Below are positions 17,204 to 25,284 of a stretch of DNA of 36,310 bases, in pieces. Location of the stretch: positions 1-36,310 of the forward strand of contig CAMATZ010000057.1 of the NCBI GenBank assembly GCA_945861275.1. Direction: 5' to 3'. Source of the DNA: Bordetella parapertussis. Lineage in GTDB: Bacteria > Pseudomonadota > Gammaproteobacteria > Burkholderiales > SG8-41. Position 1 is the stretch's first letter. Each line of letters begins with the position of its first letter. A model generated the notes under the pieces. The model ran no database searches and had not been told where the DNA came from. It saw only the letters and a list, made by a program, of their open reading frames with translations. A program made the translations under genes and the position numbers.

Positions 17204-18622
17204 TTACGTCACGCGAAAATTTTTGAACTGCCACGGGTCGGATTCATCGATATCCTCTGGAAACGGATGATGGCGGCCCCGCAGCGGGCTCCACTCGGTG
17301 TAAACGCCGCGCACCTCGCCCAGATACGGACTGGCGACTTCCAGCACACGGCGAAAATCAAGATCCTCCGGGTCAAGGACGCCCGCGCGCGGGTTCTCCA
17401 TCGCCCACACCACACCGCCCAGCACACCCGCTGCGACCTGAATGCTGGTGGCGTTGTTGTAGGGCGCCAGCTTGCGCGCTTCGTGAACATTCACGCGCGA
17501 GCCATACCAATACGCACCGCGTGCGTGCCCCATCAGCAACGCGCCAAGCTCATCCGTGCCGTCGATGATGTCGTCCATCAAAATGCGCTTTTTGTCGGGC
17601 AGCTCCCAGTTCTTGCCGGCCAGCTCGTGTATCGACGACACGGTGTTGTCGCACGGATGATAAGCGTAGTGACAGGTCGGCCGGTACACCACTTTGTCTT
17701 TTTCGCGCACGGTAAAATAATCCGCGATCGAGATGGCTTCGCCGTGCGTGATCAAAAAGCCGTGGTAGTTGCCTTCAGAAGGCGTCCACGAACGCACGCG
17801 CACCGAAGCGCCGGGCCGTGTGAGAAAAATCGCCGAGTCGCAACCGTACTCATGGCGCTGGCCGTCATGCGGAAAATGTTTCTCATGCGTGCCCCAGCCC
17901 AATTCACAGGGCTGCGAACCTTCGCCGACAAAACCGTCGACCGACCAGGTATTGACGAACTCAAAGCGCTGTTTACCGGGACTGGCTACTTGCGTGTCGC
18001 GCTCGGCGCAATGAATCACTTTCACGCCGAGCTTCATCGCGAGTTGCGCCCATTTGGCCTTGGTTTTGGGAATGTCGGTCTTGCGGTGCAGATCGCGCGC
18101 GATATTCACCAGCCCCTGTTTCACCCAGTGCGAAATCAAGCCCGGATTGGCGCCGTGCGTGGGGATGACCGTCGGCCCGCCGTTGGGATATTTGTCGCGC
18201 AGCGCGCGCACGTCTTCGCGCAGGCCGTAGTTGGAGCGGTGTGACGCGGACACCGTCGGATCGGTATACCCGCCGAGCCAGGGTTCGATGCAGGTATCGA
18301 GATACATCGCACCTTTCTCGTAGCAAAACTCGATCAGTGCAACGCTGGAAACATCCACCGAAAGATTGAGCAGGAAATCGCCCTTGTCAAGCAGCGGATC
18401 AAGCAGCGTCCGGTAATTGTCCTGCGTCAGCGGATGGACGACGAACTTTATGCCGAAATGCTCGGCCTCGACCTGGCCGCGCTCGTCGCCGGTGAGTATG
18501 GTGATACGCTCAAGCGGCATGTCGATGTGCCGCAGCAGCAGCGGCAGCGTGCCCTGTCCCACGGAGCCGAAGCCGACAAACACCAGTCTTCCCGGAAATT
18601 TAACGTGCTTTTTATCGGCCAT
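17204..18622 (-). CDS. hss: Homospermidine synthase
   Basis: 472-residue protein matching bacterial homospermidine synthase (about 480 residues), which uses NAD to join putrescine units into sym-homospermidine. The Rossmann motif GFGSVGQG is at residues 17-24. Further family segments are CIEPWLGGYTDPTVSASHRSN, THGANPGLISHWVKQGL and CHYAYHPCDNTVSSIHEL. ATG 18622 begins MADKKHVKF and gives the normal length; the frame is open to a start at 18739, but that extension reaches the palindromic repeat and has no family character. Saccharopine dehydrogenase is the related alternative, but length and motifs favour Hss. It appears monocistronic. Confidence 0.92.
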   Translation of the reverse strand: MADKKHVKFPGRLVFVGFGSVGQGTLPLLLRHIDMPLERITILTGDERGQVEAEHFGIKFVVHPLTQDNYRTLLDPLLDKGDFLLNLSVDVSSVALIEFCYEKGAMYLDTCIEPWLGGYTDPTVSASHRSNYGLREDVRALRDKYPNGGPTVIPTHGANPGLISHWVKQGLVNIARDLHRKTDIPKTKAKWAQLAMKLGVKVIHCAERDTQVASPGKQRFEFVNTWSVDGFVGEGSQPCELGWGTHEKHFPHDGQRHEYGCDSAIFLTRPGASVRVRSWTPSEGNYHGFLITHGEAISIADYFTVREKDKVVYRPTCHYAYHPCDNTVSSIHELAGKNWELPDKKRILMDDIIDGTDELGALLMGHARGAYWYGSRVNVHEARKLAPYNNATSIQVAAGVLGGVVWAMENPRAGVLDPEDLDFRRVLEVASPYLGEVRGVYTEWSPLRGRHHPFPEDIDESDPWQFKNFRVT

Positions 18623-18741
18623 TGCATAAACTGCCTTGTGTTTGCCTCGAACGGCGCGCAGTGTAGCATTTTCCAGCGTCGCTGCGACGCCGCAATGCGC
18701 GTCGCAGCGAGAAAAATAGCAAGACCGGAATATAATCACAC

Positions 18742-18849
18742 CGTCATTCTGGCGAAAGCCAGAATCCAGAGCGTAACCCTATCCGAAGGATCATATTAGA
18801 TGCTCCGCATGGGCGCACGAACTGGATTCTGGCTTTCGCCAGAATGACG
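18742..18849. repeat. Palindromic intergenic repeat (family d), perfect 27-base arms
   Basis: Perfect inverted repeat, arms 18742-18768 and 18823-18849, beginning CGTCATTCTGGCGAAAGCC. Each arm is itself a hairpin (ATTCTGGC, GAAA loop, GCCAGAAT), the build of a REP doublet (BIME). It sits between the divergent homospermidine synthase and aldehyde dehydrogenase genes. Diverged single copies occur at 15265 and 32069. Confidence 0.9.
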
Positions 18850-18895
18850 AGTTGGGATTTATGCTCCGTTCTCTCCATAGCCAATACTTAATATA

Positions 18896-20320
18896 GTGCC
18901 ATTGATGCCTGATACCGCACCGACTCCTGCCGCGCAAATTGTTGCTGCGTTGGTAGCGAACGCGCGCGCCGCGCAGGCCGTCGCCGCGCGTTACACCCAG
19001 GCGCAACTTGACGAACTCACCACCGCCGCGGGCTGGGCGATCATGGAACCCACCCGCAATAAGGCATTGGCGGAAATCGCCGTGCGCGATACCGGGCTGG
19101 GCAACGTGCCGGATAAAATCAATAAGAACCACCGCAAGACGCTGGGGCTTTTGCGCGATCTCAAAGGCGCTATCTCCACCGGCGTGCTTGCCGACTATCC
19201 TGACACAGGCATCACCGAAATCGCGCGGCCCGTCGGGGTGGTGTGCGCGGTGGTGCCGTCCACCAACCCCGGCGCCACCCCCGCCAACAATATTATCAAC
19301 GCGCTGAAATGCGGCAACGCGGTAATCCTGTCGCCCTCGCCCAAGGGGGTATCCACCAGCGCCAAGCTGATTGAATTCATCCACGCCGAGTTCAGGCGCA
19401 TGAGCGTGCCGGTCGATCTGGTGCAGATGCTGCCGAATCCGGTGACCAAGGAAAGCTCCAGCGAATTGATGAAGCAGTGCGATCTGGTGGTGGTCACCGG
19501 CTCGCAAGCCAACGTGCGCGCGGGTTATTCGAGCGGCACACCGGCGCTGGGGGTGGGCGCGGGCAACGTGGCGGTGATCGTCGATGACAGCGCGGACCTG
19601 GCGGACGCCGCGGCGAAAATAATGTGCTCGAAGATTTTCGATAACGCCACCAGTTGCTCATCGGAAAACAGCATCATCATTCACGCCGCCGTGTATGAAC
19701 GCATGCTTGCCGAGTTGGAAAAGCAGGGCGGCGTGCTATTGAGCACAGCCGAAAAAGACACGCTGCAGCAGGCCATGTTCCCCGACGGCCATCTCTCGTC
19801 ACGGGTCACCGCGCAGCCGGTGGCCAAAATCTGCGCGGTCGCCGGATTCACACGCCCGCAACTGGTCAACGCCAAATGCCTGATGGTCGAAGAAACCGGC
19901 GCAGGCGATGCGTACCTGTTCTCCGGCGAAAAACTCTGTCCGGTGCTCACCGTATACAAGGCGCGCGACTTCGATCATGCGTTTAACACGCTGCGGGCGA
20001 TTTACGATTACATGGGCGATGGCCACTCGTGCGGCATACACACCAGCAACGACGCGCACATCCGCCGGCTCGGTCTGGAAATGACGGTGTGCCGCGTGAT
20101 CGTCAATCAGGCCCACGCCATTGCCAACGGCGGCAGCTTCGACAACGGCCTGCCGTTCTCGCTCACCATGGGCTGCGGCACCTGGGGCGGCAACAGCTTC
20201 TCCGACAATTTGAATTACAAGCATTTTATGAACATCACCCGCATCGTACGTCCGATTCCGCCGCGCGAGCCGAGTGTGGATGAGATCTTCGGCGGTTATC
20301 ACAAAAAATACGGAAAGTAG
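18896..20320 (+). CDS. CoA-acylating aldehyde dehydrogenase (sulfoacetaldehyde dehydrogenase SauS-like)
   Basis: 474-residue member of the aldehyde dehydrogenase superfamily, of the CoA-acylating type that interconverts an acyl-CoA and aldehyde with NAD(P)H. The active-site Cys254 is in NATSCSSEN; PSTNPGATPANN (121-132), SPSPKG and TGSQANVRAGYSSGTP are also typical. By family memory the closest named type is SauS, which reduces sulfoacetyl-CoA; acetylating or malonyl-type relatives remain possible. The start is either GTG 18896 or ATG 18905, neither with a clear ribosome site. The next gene's ATG follows the stop without a gap, so it is coupled to the CoA-ligase subunits. Confidence 0.9.
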   Translation: MPLMPDTAPTPAAQIVAALVANARAAQAVAARYTQAQLDELTTAAGWAIMEPTRNKALAEIAVRDTGLGNVPDKINKNHRKTLGLLRDLKGAISTGVLADYPDTGITEIARPVGVVCAVVPSTNPGATPANNIINALKCGNAVILSPSPKGVSTSAKLIEFIHAEFRRMSVPVDLVQMLPNPVTKESSSELMKQCDLVVVTGSQANVRAGYSSGTPALGVGAGNVAVIVDDSADLADAAAKIMCSKIFDNATSCSSENSIIIHAAVYERMLAELEKQGGVLLSTAEKDTLQQAMFPDGHLSSRVTAQPVAKICAVAGFTRPQLVNAKCLMVEETGAGDAYLFSGEKLCPVLTVYKARDFDHAFNTLRAIYDYMGDGHSCGIHTSNDAHIRRLGLEMTVCRVIVNQAHAIANGGSFDNGLPFSLTMGCGTWGGNSFSDNLNYKHFMNITRIVRPIPPREPSVDEIFGGYHKKYGK

Positions 20321-21448
20321 ATGAACTTCGAGGAACACGCCGCCAAGCCGCTCCTGGCAAGTCAGGGCATTGCCGTTCCCAGGGGAGAACTGGCGACTAC
20401 GCCCGAACAGGCCGCCGCAGTCGCGGCGCGGATCGGCGCGGTCGTCGTCAAGGCGCAAGTCCCGACCGGCAAGCGCGGCAAGGCGGGAGGCATCAAGCTC
20501 GCAGCGACCCCGGACGAAGCCAGGCGTCATGCGGAAGCCATCATCGGCATGCAGATCGCCGGCCACAAGGTAGACAAGGTGTTGATCGAGGAGCAGGTTG
20601 CCATCAAGCGCGAACTTTATGCCGCGGTGTTGAACGATCCCTCGAGCCAGGGTCCGCTCGTCATGTTTTCGACCGAAGGCGGCATGGACATCGAGGAAGT
20701 GGCGGCGAGCGCGCCCGCTAAGCTTTACCGCCGGGCTGTCGATATCCGCCGCGGCTTCTCCCGCGCGGATGCCGCGGCGCTGATCCAGAGCCTCGCGCTC
20801 GGCGCAGCCGAAGACAGGGTCGCTGACGTGCTCGCCAGGCTCTACGCGACTTATGCCGCTTTCGACGCAGAGCTACTTGAAATCAACCCACTCGTCATCA
20901 CCCGGGACGGCCGCGCCGTCGCGCTCGATTGCAAGTTCGTCATGGACGATTGCGCCATCGTCCGCCGGTCCGATATCGCGCGCGCGGGCACACCGGATAA
21001 GCAGACCGGCCTCGAAGCGAGGGCCAAGGCCGCAGGGCTCAAGTACATCGATCTCGAGGGCGATGTCGGCGTGCTCGCCAACGGCGCCGGGCTGACCATG
21101 ACGACCATGGACGTCATTCGCTACCACGGCGGCCGCCCGGCGAACTTTCTCGAGATCGGCGGCGAGTCCTACACCCAGGCGAAGCCAGCGCTCGAGCTGC
21201 TGCTGTCGAATCCGCGCATCAAGAGCCTGGTCATCAATTTCTGCGGCGCCTTCGCGCGCACCGACGTGATGACTCAGGGCGTCATCGACGCGATTGAAGC
21301 CTTGAAACCGGAACTGCCAATCTTCTTTTCCGTGCACGGCACCGGCGACGTGGAAGCCATCAGGCTGTTGAAGGAGCGCCTTAACGTCACCCCGCTCGCG
21401 ACCATGGACGACGCAAGCAAGGCGGCGGTGATGGCGGCAGCGGCATGA
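20321..21448 (+). CDS. NDP-forming acyl-CoA ligase, beta (ATP-grasp, SucC-like) subunit
   Basis: 375-residue beta subunit of the succinyl-CoA synthetase family. The ATP-grasp domain spans about 1-225: VVVKAQVPTGKRGKAGGIKLA near 42-62, and LLEINPLVITRDGRAVALDCK with the metal-binding Asn and Asp. The ligase-CoA domain is about 240-370 (ANGAGLTMTTMDVIRYHGGRPANFLEIGG, then NFCGAFARTDVMTQG). It would pair with the SucD-like gene downstream to make an acyl-CoA and NDP + Pi from a carboxylate. The start adjoins the preceding dehydrogenase stop. A housekeeping succinyl-CoA synthetase is unlikely, because the neighbour is an acylating aldehyde dehydrogenase; malate- or sulfoacetate-CoA ligase types are candidates. 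Confidence 0.9.
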   Translation: MNFEEHAAKPLLASQGIAVPRGELATTPEQAAAVAARIGAVVVKAQVPTGKRGKAGGIKLAATPDEARRHAEAIIGMQIAGHKVDKVLIEEQVAIKRELYAAVLNDPSSQGPLVMFSTEGGMDIEEVAASAPAKLYRRAVDIRRGFSRADAAALIQSLALGAAEDRVADVLARLYATYAAFDAELLEINPLVITRDGRAVALDCKFVMDDCAIVRRSDIARAGTPDKQTGLEARAKAAGLKYIDLEGDVGVLANGAGLTMTTMDVIRYHGGRPANFLEIGGESYTQAKPALELLLSNPRIKSLVINFCGAFARTDVMTQGVIDAIEALKPELPIFFSVHGTGDVEAIRLLKERLNVTPLATMDDASKAAVMAAAA

Positions 21449-21551
21449 GCGGCGGAGCAGGGGCCCCGCTTGCGGGGATGCGACCCGCGAAGGACGCTGG
21501 CCGCCGACGCGATGCAGATGGAATTGCGCTGGCGACGATTGAGGCGGCAAG

Positions 21552-22424
21552 ATGATCGTTCGCGGCGCCGATCGCGTGCTGGTAATGGGCATCACCGGCA
21601 AGCAGGGCACGTTCTGGACTGAACGCATGCAAGCCTACGGCACCAGAATTATCGGGGGCACCAATCCCGGCAAGGCGGGCACGCTGCATTGCGGCGTACC
21701 GGTCTTCGCCACCGCCCGGGAGGCGATGAAGGGCGCCGGATTCGACGTCGCGGTGCTGTTCATCCCGCCCCTGATGGTCAAGGCAGCCGCCATGGACGCG
21801 ATCGAAGCCGGCGCTCAGGGGCTGGTCGTGCTGACCGAGCACATCCCGGTGCAGGACGTAATGTACTTCCTGGCCGCGGCGAAAGAACGCGGCATCTGGA
21901 TCCTCGGCCCCAACACCGCCGGCGCCGTCACACCCGGCGAATGCTTCGCCGGTTTCATGCCCGCCTTCAACCCGCGCATATTCAGGAAAGGCTCGATCGG
22001 CGTGGTTTCCCGCAGCGGCAGCCTGGGCACGCTGTTCTGCCTGAACATCGTTCAGGCGGGCTATGGTGAATCCGCGTTCCTCGGCATCGGCGGCGACCCG
22101 ATCATCGGCACCACTACGCGCGCGGCGCTCATCGCGCTCGATGCCCTTCCCGACACCAAGGCTGTCGTCATGGTGGGTGAGATCGGCGGCTCGATGGAGG
22201 AGGAAGCAGCCGATTACGCCAGGACGATGACCAAGCCCGTGGTCGCGTTCATCGCCGGGGGTGCTGCGCCCGAAGGCAAGAAGATGGGCCACGCCGGCGC
22301 CATCGTCATGGGCGACAAGGGCAGCTACGCCTCCAAGCGCTCGGCGCTCGAAGGCGCAGGCGTCACCGTGCTCGATACGCCGTCCGATGTAGGAACAGCG
22401 CTGAAGGCGGCGCTCGGAGGCTGA
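21552..22424 (+). CDS. NDP-forming acyl-CoA ligase, alpha (SucD-like) subunit
   Basis: 290-residue alpha subunit of the succinyl-CoA synthetase family. The N-terminal CoA-binding Rossmann domain has [12 protein letters not shown], the ligase domain has SRSGSLGT (153-160), and the phosphorylated His247 lies in GHAGA. All key residues are present, so it should be active with the beta subunit upstream. ATG 21552 has GAGG seven bases upstream. The 103-base gap after the beta subunit is wider than the first junction and contains a short GC hairpin (21464-21477). Two segments, codons 60-108 and 152-290, recur almost unchanged at 25101 and 27022. Confidence 0.92.
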   Translation: MIVRGADRVLVMGITGKQGTFWTERMQAYGTRIIGGTNPGKAGTLHCGVPVFATAREAMKGAGFDVAVLFIPPLMVKAAAMDAIEAGAQGLVVLTEHIPVQDVMYFLAAAKERGIWILGPNTAGAVTPGECFAGFMPAFNPRIFRKGSIGVVSRSGSLGTLFCLNIVQAGYGESAFLGIGGDPIIGTTTRAALIALDALPDTKAVVMVGEIGGSMEEEAADYARTMTKPVVAFIAGGAAPEGKKMGHAGAIVMGDKGSYASKRSALEGAGVTVLDTPSDVGTALKAALGG

Positions 22425-22431
22425 TCCGATG

Positions 22432-22494
22432 GCGCGCTGCACGCCGGATGAATTCAGCGCGTTTTCGCTGAACGAACTAGGTTCTGCGGTTTAG
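22432..22494 (+). pseudogene. Sliver of an AMP-forming acyl-CoA synthetase, 3' end (copy 1)
   Basis: Directly after the alpha-subunit gene, 22432 onwards reads ARCTPDEFSAFSLNEL and then breaks into unrelated sequence, stopping at TAG 22492. It matches the start of the longer remnant at 27451 (ARCTLDELNAFSLKEL), which continues into a recognisable synthetase C-terminus. Homology ends near 22480, where the foreign insert begins. It is not a functional gene. Confidence 0.75.
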
Positions 22495-22946
22495 TGGCTT
22501 GTTAACGAATTAATGGTGGTCTGTCCCCGATTACTCGTGATGAAGCGGTTGCGCTTGCGTATTTGTCGGGACACCATACGATGGCGGCGATTGCGACGCA
22601 TTTCGACATGCACTACACGACGGTAGACAAACGGCAGTTCTGCTTTTAGATAATCTTTTAACTGCGCAAGCGAGAGCTCGGTTTTTTCATCTTTATACTT
22701 AATTTCTGCGATAGCCAACGGTTTCTGAGATTTCAGATCAATCAATGCCAAGTCCGCAAGGCGCTCTCCCGCCCCTGCATAGTCATAATCAGTAACAACA
22801 ACAAAAGGTTTCGAAAACTTCTTCCCCCAAAGGGCCGACGCAAGCGAAGGCACTTCGCGAATTACCTCAGCTAGCACCTCACCAAGATAACGACCACCGT
22901 AATCGACGTGCATTTTGCTTTTGATTCTTGTGAAAAAACTTTTCAC
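22491..22946 (-). CDS. Hypothetical protein with PD-(D/E)XK nuclease-like core, 3' end probably replaced
   Basis: 151-codon ORF that I do not recognise as a named family. LADLALIDLKSQKPLAIAEIKYKDE (about residues 60-85) has the D ... E-x-K pattern of restriction-endonuclease-like folds. GTG 22946 is chosen for AAGGA six bases upstream; the frame is also open to 23003 through the RAYT repeat. The last part, from LPFVYRR on, is antisense to what looks like a transposase tail on the plus strand (22530-22649), so the original 3' end has probably been lost. The DNA is noticeably AT-richer than its neighbours, suggesting import with the RAYT element. Confidence 0.5.
   Translation of the reverse strand: MKSFFTRIKSKMHVDYGGRYLGEVLAEVIREVPSLASALWGKKFSKPFVVVTDYDYAGAGERLADLALIDLKSQKPLAIAEIKYKDEKTELSLAQLKDYLKAELPFVYRRVVHVEMRRNRRHRMVSRQIRKRNRFITSNRGQTTINSLTSH
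22516..22528 (+). repeat. Third, partial copy of the RAYT-flanking repeat
   Basis: GTGGTCTGTCCCC, identical to the core of the two 20-base repeats bounding the RAYT gene. It marks the outer edge of the inserted block next to a possible transposase tail remnant. Confidence 0.75.
22530..22649 (+). pseudogene. Possible C-terminal helix-turn-helix remnant of a second RAYT
   Basis: The plus strand reads ITRDEAVALAYLSG then MAAIATHFDMHYTTVDK, with TAG at 22647. This resembles the C-terminal DnaA/Trp-repressor-like helix-turn-helix of some REP-associated transposases. It starts immediately next to the partial repeat at 22516-22528. The catalytic domain is absent. It overlaps the antisense nuclease-like ORF. 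Confidence 0.5.
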
Positions 22947-22987
22947 GGAGTTTCCTTCTAATTGGTCGGTGTTTCCTGGAATAATAG

Positions 22988-23007
22988 ATAGGGGACAGAC
23001 CACGTTT
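22988..23007. repeat. RAYT-flanking inverted repeat, left
   Basis: ATAGGGGACAGACCACGTTT, the exact reverse complement of 23780-23799. With it, it bounds the RAYT gene, as expected of the REP-like targets of these enzymes. Confidence 0.9.
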
Positions 23008-23015
23008 TTCGATAC

Positions 23016-23732
23016 TCAGAATAGCTTTTGCTGGTCCAATTCGTCCGCCCGTTGACTGGGCCGCCCCGCCTTGCCGCGTGTTACCCGGCGCTTTAACATC
23101 TTCCCGATCTGCTCCTCGAAGCGTTTGCTGCCCAGCACCACATTTCCGTTCGTAGCCGAGCGTATCTGCGAAATCACTTCCGGGTCAAGATGCGCCTTGA
23201 ACAGCGCGCGATAGGCTTCCCGCCGCGCCGCATCATTCCGAGCAAGGCCCAGGTATTGCTCGTGCGGTGTCACCAGCGCATCTTGCTTGCCGTCGCCGTT
23301 CGCGTGAAAGCTCGACCAGCGGTAGTCGCGCGGGTGGCGCACCATGCCCGCCCGCACGGGGTTCAGTTCGATATAGCGATAGCAGGCGAGCACGTAGTCT
23401 TCGCTTTGCGTCAGACACGAGCGAAAGCGCCCTTCCCACAATGTGCCGCTGCGGCGATACGCGCGGTTCACATACTGCACATAACGCTGGCCGAGGTGCT
23501 TCATCATCTGGCCTGCGCTGTCGGTCTTTTGCGGAGTAAGCAGCAGATGCACGTGGTTGGTCATCAGCACATAGGCGTGAATGGCGCAGCCAAAGCGACG
23601 CGACTGCTCGGCAAGATCATCAAGATAACGCCGGTAGTCTTCCTCGGCGTGAAAGCACACCGCGCGGTTGTTGCCGCGCTGGATGATGTGCCAAGGAATG
23701 CCGGCAACGCTCAGGCGCGCACGGCGCGGCAT
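23016..23732 (-). mobile_element. REP-associated tyrosine transposase (RAYT, IS200/IS605-like Y1 family)
   Basis: 238-residue single-strand transposase. The N-terminus RRARLSVAGIPWHIIQRGNN is the RAYT signature. The HUH metal motif is NHVHLLLTP, and YRYIELNPVRAGMV contains the catalytic tyrosine region, followed by HPRDYRWSS and PHEQYLGL. RAYTs mobilise REP palindromes. The gene is intact and lies within a 20-base perfect inverted repeat (22988-23007 and 23780-23799), with a third partial copy at 22516. No strong ribosome site precedes ATG 23732, which is common for these genes. Several palindromic repeat families occur in this window, but only this one is directly tied to the enzyme. Confidence 0.94.
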
Positions 23733-23779
23733 AGTGGAAGTGATACTTTAGCGATCATTTACGCATCTTAGCATGAAAT

Positions 23780-23799
23780 AAACGTGGTCTGTCCCCTAT
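23780..23799. repeat. RAYT-flanking inverted repeat, right
   Basis: AAACGTGGTCTGTCCCCTAT, the exact reverse complement of 22988-23007. It ends six bases before the stop codon of the next Bug gene, so the insertion sits directly against that gene's 3' end. Confidence 0.9.
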
Positions 23800-23804
23800 T
23801 AACG

Positions 23805-24824
23805 CTATTTGTTGCGTAGTCCGGCAGCAGCGATGACCTTGGACCAGGTCGCGTGCTCGGCGCGCAAGTGATTCGCGAACTGCTCGGGCGAGGATGCGTT
23901 GACATCGAAAGCGATCTCAGTCAGTCGCGCCCGAATCGAAGGCGTATTGAGCACCTGCGTGAGCGTCGCGTGCAGTTTATCGACGATCGCCGCGGGCGTG
24001 GCCTGAGGGGCCAATACCCCGTACCAACTTGCCGCGTCGAACGCGTAGCCGCTCTCCTTGATCGTCGGCACCTCGGGCATGAGCGGAGTTCGTTGCAAGC
24101 CGCCTACGCCGAGCGCGCGCAAGCGTTCGGATTTCACATGCGGCAGGCCCGCAGTAATGGAGACGAACGTCGTTGCAACCTCCGCTGCGAGCAACGCCGT
24201 GAGCGAGGGTCCGGCACCCTTGTACGGCACATGCACCATGTCGAAGCCGGCGACCAGCTTGAACAGCTCCGCAACCATATGGCTGCTGGTACCCGTGCCG
24301 CCCGTGGCATAGTTGAGCTTTCCCGGGCGCGCCTTGGCGAGCGCGACCAGCTCTTTCATCGATTTGGCAGCCACGCTCGGATGCACGACGAGTAGGAAAG
24401 GCGCGGAGACCGAAAGCGACACTGGCGCAAAGTCCTTGAGCGCATTGTACGGCGGGTTATCGCTCAACAGCGGACCGATGATGAGCGGCCCGGGAAAACC
24501 GACCAGCAGTGTGTAGCCGTCAGGCACCGCACGCGCGACGATCTCGGTGCCGATCATGCCGCCAGCGCCGGCGCGATTGTCGATGACGATCTGGCGGCCG
24601 AGCGCCTCTCCCCAAGCGGGTGTGACGAGACGCGCCAGAAAATCGTTCGGCCCGCCGGTCGAGGTGGCGACTATCAGGCGCATCGGCTTGTACGGATAGG
24701 CCAGCTCGGCGGCCTGGGGCGCTGTTGCCACAGCGAAGAGGATAGTGGCACTCGAAAGAAGCGCTGCGACCCAAACCAATCGGAACGCTCCGGTTCGACG
24801 TCTCGAGTGACGATTGCTAGCCAT
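23805..24824 (-). CDS. Bug/TctC-family tripartite tricarboxylate receptor
   Basis: 339-residue receptor with an Arg-rich N-terminus (NRHSRRRTG) and hydrophobic signal segment (FRLVWVAALLSSATILFAVA). Motifs are YPYKPMRLIVATSTGGPNDF, VPDGYTLLVGFPGPL, VHVPYKGAGPSLTALLAAEV and MPEVPTIKESGYAF. ATG 24824 is chosen because GAGG lies seven bases upstream; the frame is open to 25166, but that extension runs through an IS-end-like repeat and a gene fragment. It is transcribed alone, with the RAYT insertion touching its 3' side. Confidence 0.93.
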   Translation of the reverse strand: MASNRHSRRRTGAFRLVWVAALLSSATILFAVATAPQAAELAYPYKPMRLIVATSTGGPNDFLARLVTPAWGEALGRQIVIDNRAGAGGMIGTEIVARAVPDGYTLLVGFPGPLIIGPLLSDNPPYNALKDFAPVSLSVSAPFLLVVHPSVAAKSMKELVALAKARPGKLNYATGGTGTSSHMVAELFKLVAGFDMVHVPYKGAGPSLTALLAAEVATTFVSITAGLPHVKSERLRALGVGGLQRTPLMPEVPTIKESGYAFDAASWYGVLAPQATPAAIVDKLHATLTQVLNTPSIRARLTEIAFDVNASSPEQFANHLRAEHATWSKVIAAAGLRNK

Positions 24825-25010
24825 GGGCGATCCTCGACTTTGCATGCAACAATTGACCGGCGTCGATCGGGTTCCCCTCCGTCGAATGCAGCAGAGACGG
24901 GACATGCGCAATGGGACGGTCGGGTCGTTCCGCGAGCGGGTACGGCAATGATAAGCGACAGGCCGTGTTCCGTGCGATAAACCCGCACCGATACGGGTTG
25001 CAGCGGCGGT

Positions 25011-25098
25011 TAGGAATTTCAAACACCATTTTTCACCAAACGGCACTCTATTGCCCGCCCGGCGTACGTCAACCGCGTGGCAATTCACGCAAGCCCCG
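25011..25098 (+). repeat. IS91-end-like direct repeat, copy A
   Basis: 88 bases that match copy B at 26288-26375: the first 28 bases are identical (starting TAGGAATTTCAAACACC), the rest is diverged but same-length and ends GCAAGCCCCG/GCCAAGCCCCG. Copy B adjoins the 3' side of an IS91-type transposase remnant, so this is probably an orphan element end. It joins directly to the alpha-subunit fragment at 25101. The 186 bases between it and the Bug start (24825-25010) hold no gene and should contain that gene's promoter. Confidence 0.75.
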
Positions 25099-25100
25099 CG

Positions 25101-25249
25101 GAAGGGCGCCGGATTCGACGTTGCGGTGCTGTTCATCCCGCCGCTGATGGTCAAGGCGGCCGCCATGGATGCGATCGAGGCCGGCGCTCAGGGGCTGGTC
25201 GTGCTGACCGAGCACATCCCGGTGCAGGACGTAATGTACTTCCTGGCCG
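25101..25249 (+). pseudogene. SucD-like alpha-subunit fragment (internal piece of a broken second copy)
   Basis: 149 bases matching 21728-21876 with five differences, all at third codon positions and silent. It corresponds to codons 60-108 of the intact gene ([17 protein letters not shown] ... VQDVMYFLA). Both ends stop abruptly: an IS-end-like repeat on the left, and unrelated DNA before a Bug gene on the right. Silent-only divergence means selection acted on it until it was broken quite recently. Confidence 0.92.
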
Positions 25250-25284
25250 GACCGATTCTCGTCGCCGCTAGCCCATAGTGCGCG

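Noticed and set aside
17066-18244. 392-codon plus-strand open frame
   Set aside because: Runs through a palindromic repeat and then antisense to homospermidine synthase, whose motifs are unmistakable.
17204-18622. Saccharopine dehydrogenase as the product
   Set aside because: Related fold, but length and several long motifs match homospermidine synthase better.
21464-21477. Hairpin between the CoA-ligase subunits as a terminator
   Set aside because: Only a five-base GC stem without a T-run; more likely a coincidental or weak attenuating structure.
21387-22442. 351-codon minus-strand open frame
   Set aside because: Antisense to the alpha-subunit gene; the similar frame near 26977-27726 exists only because the sense sequence is duplicated.
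24825-25166. N-terminal extension of the Bug gene starting at 25166
   Set aside because: The extension is antisense to the alpha-subunit fragment and IS-end repeat; a good ribosome site and signal peptide start at 24824.
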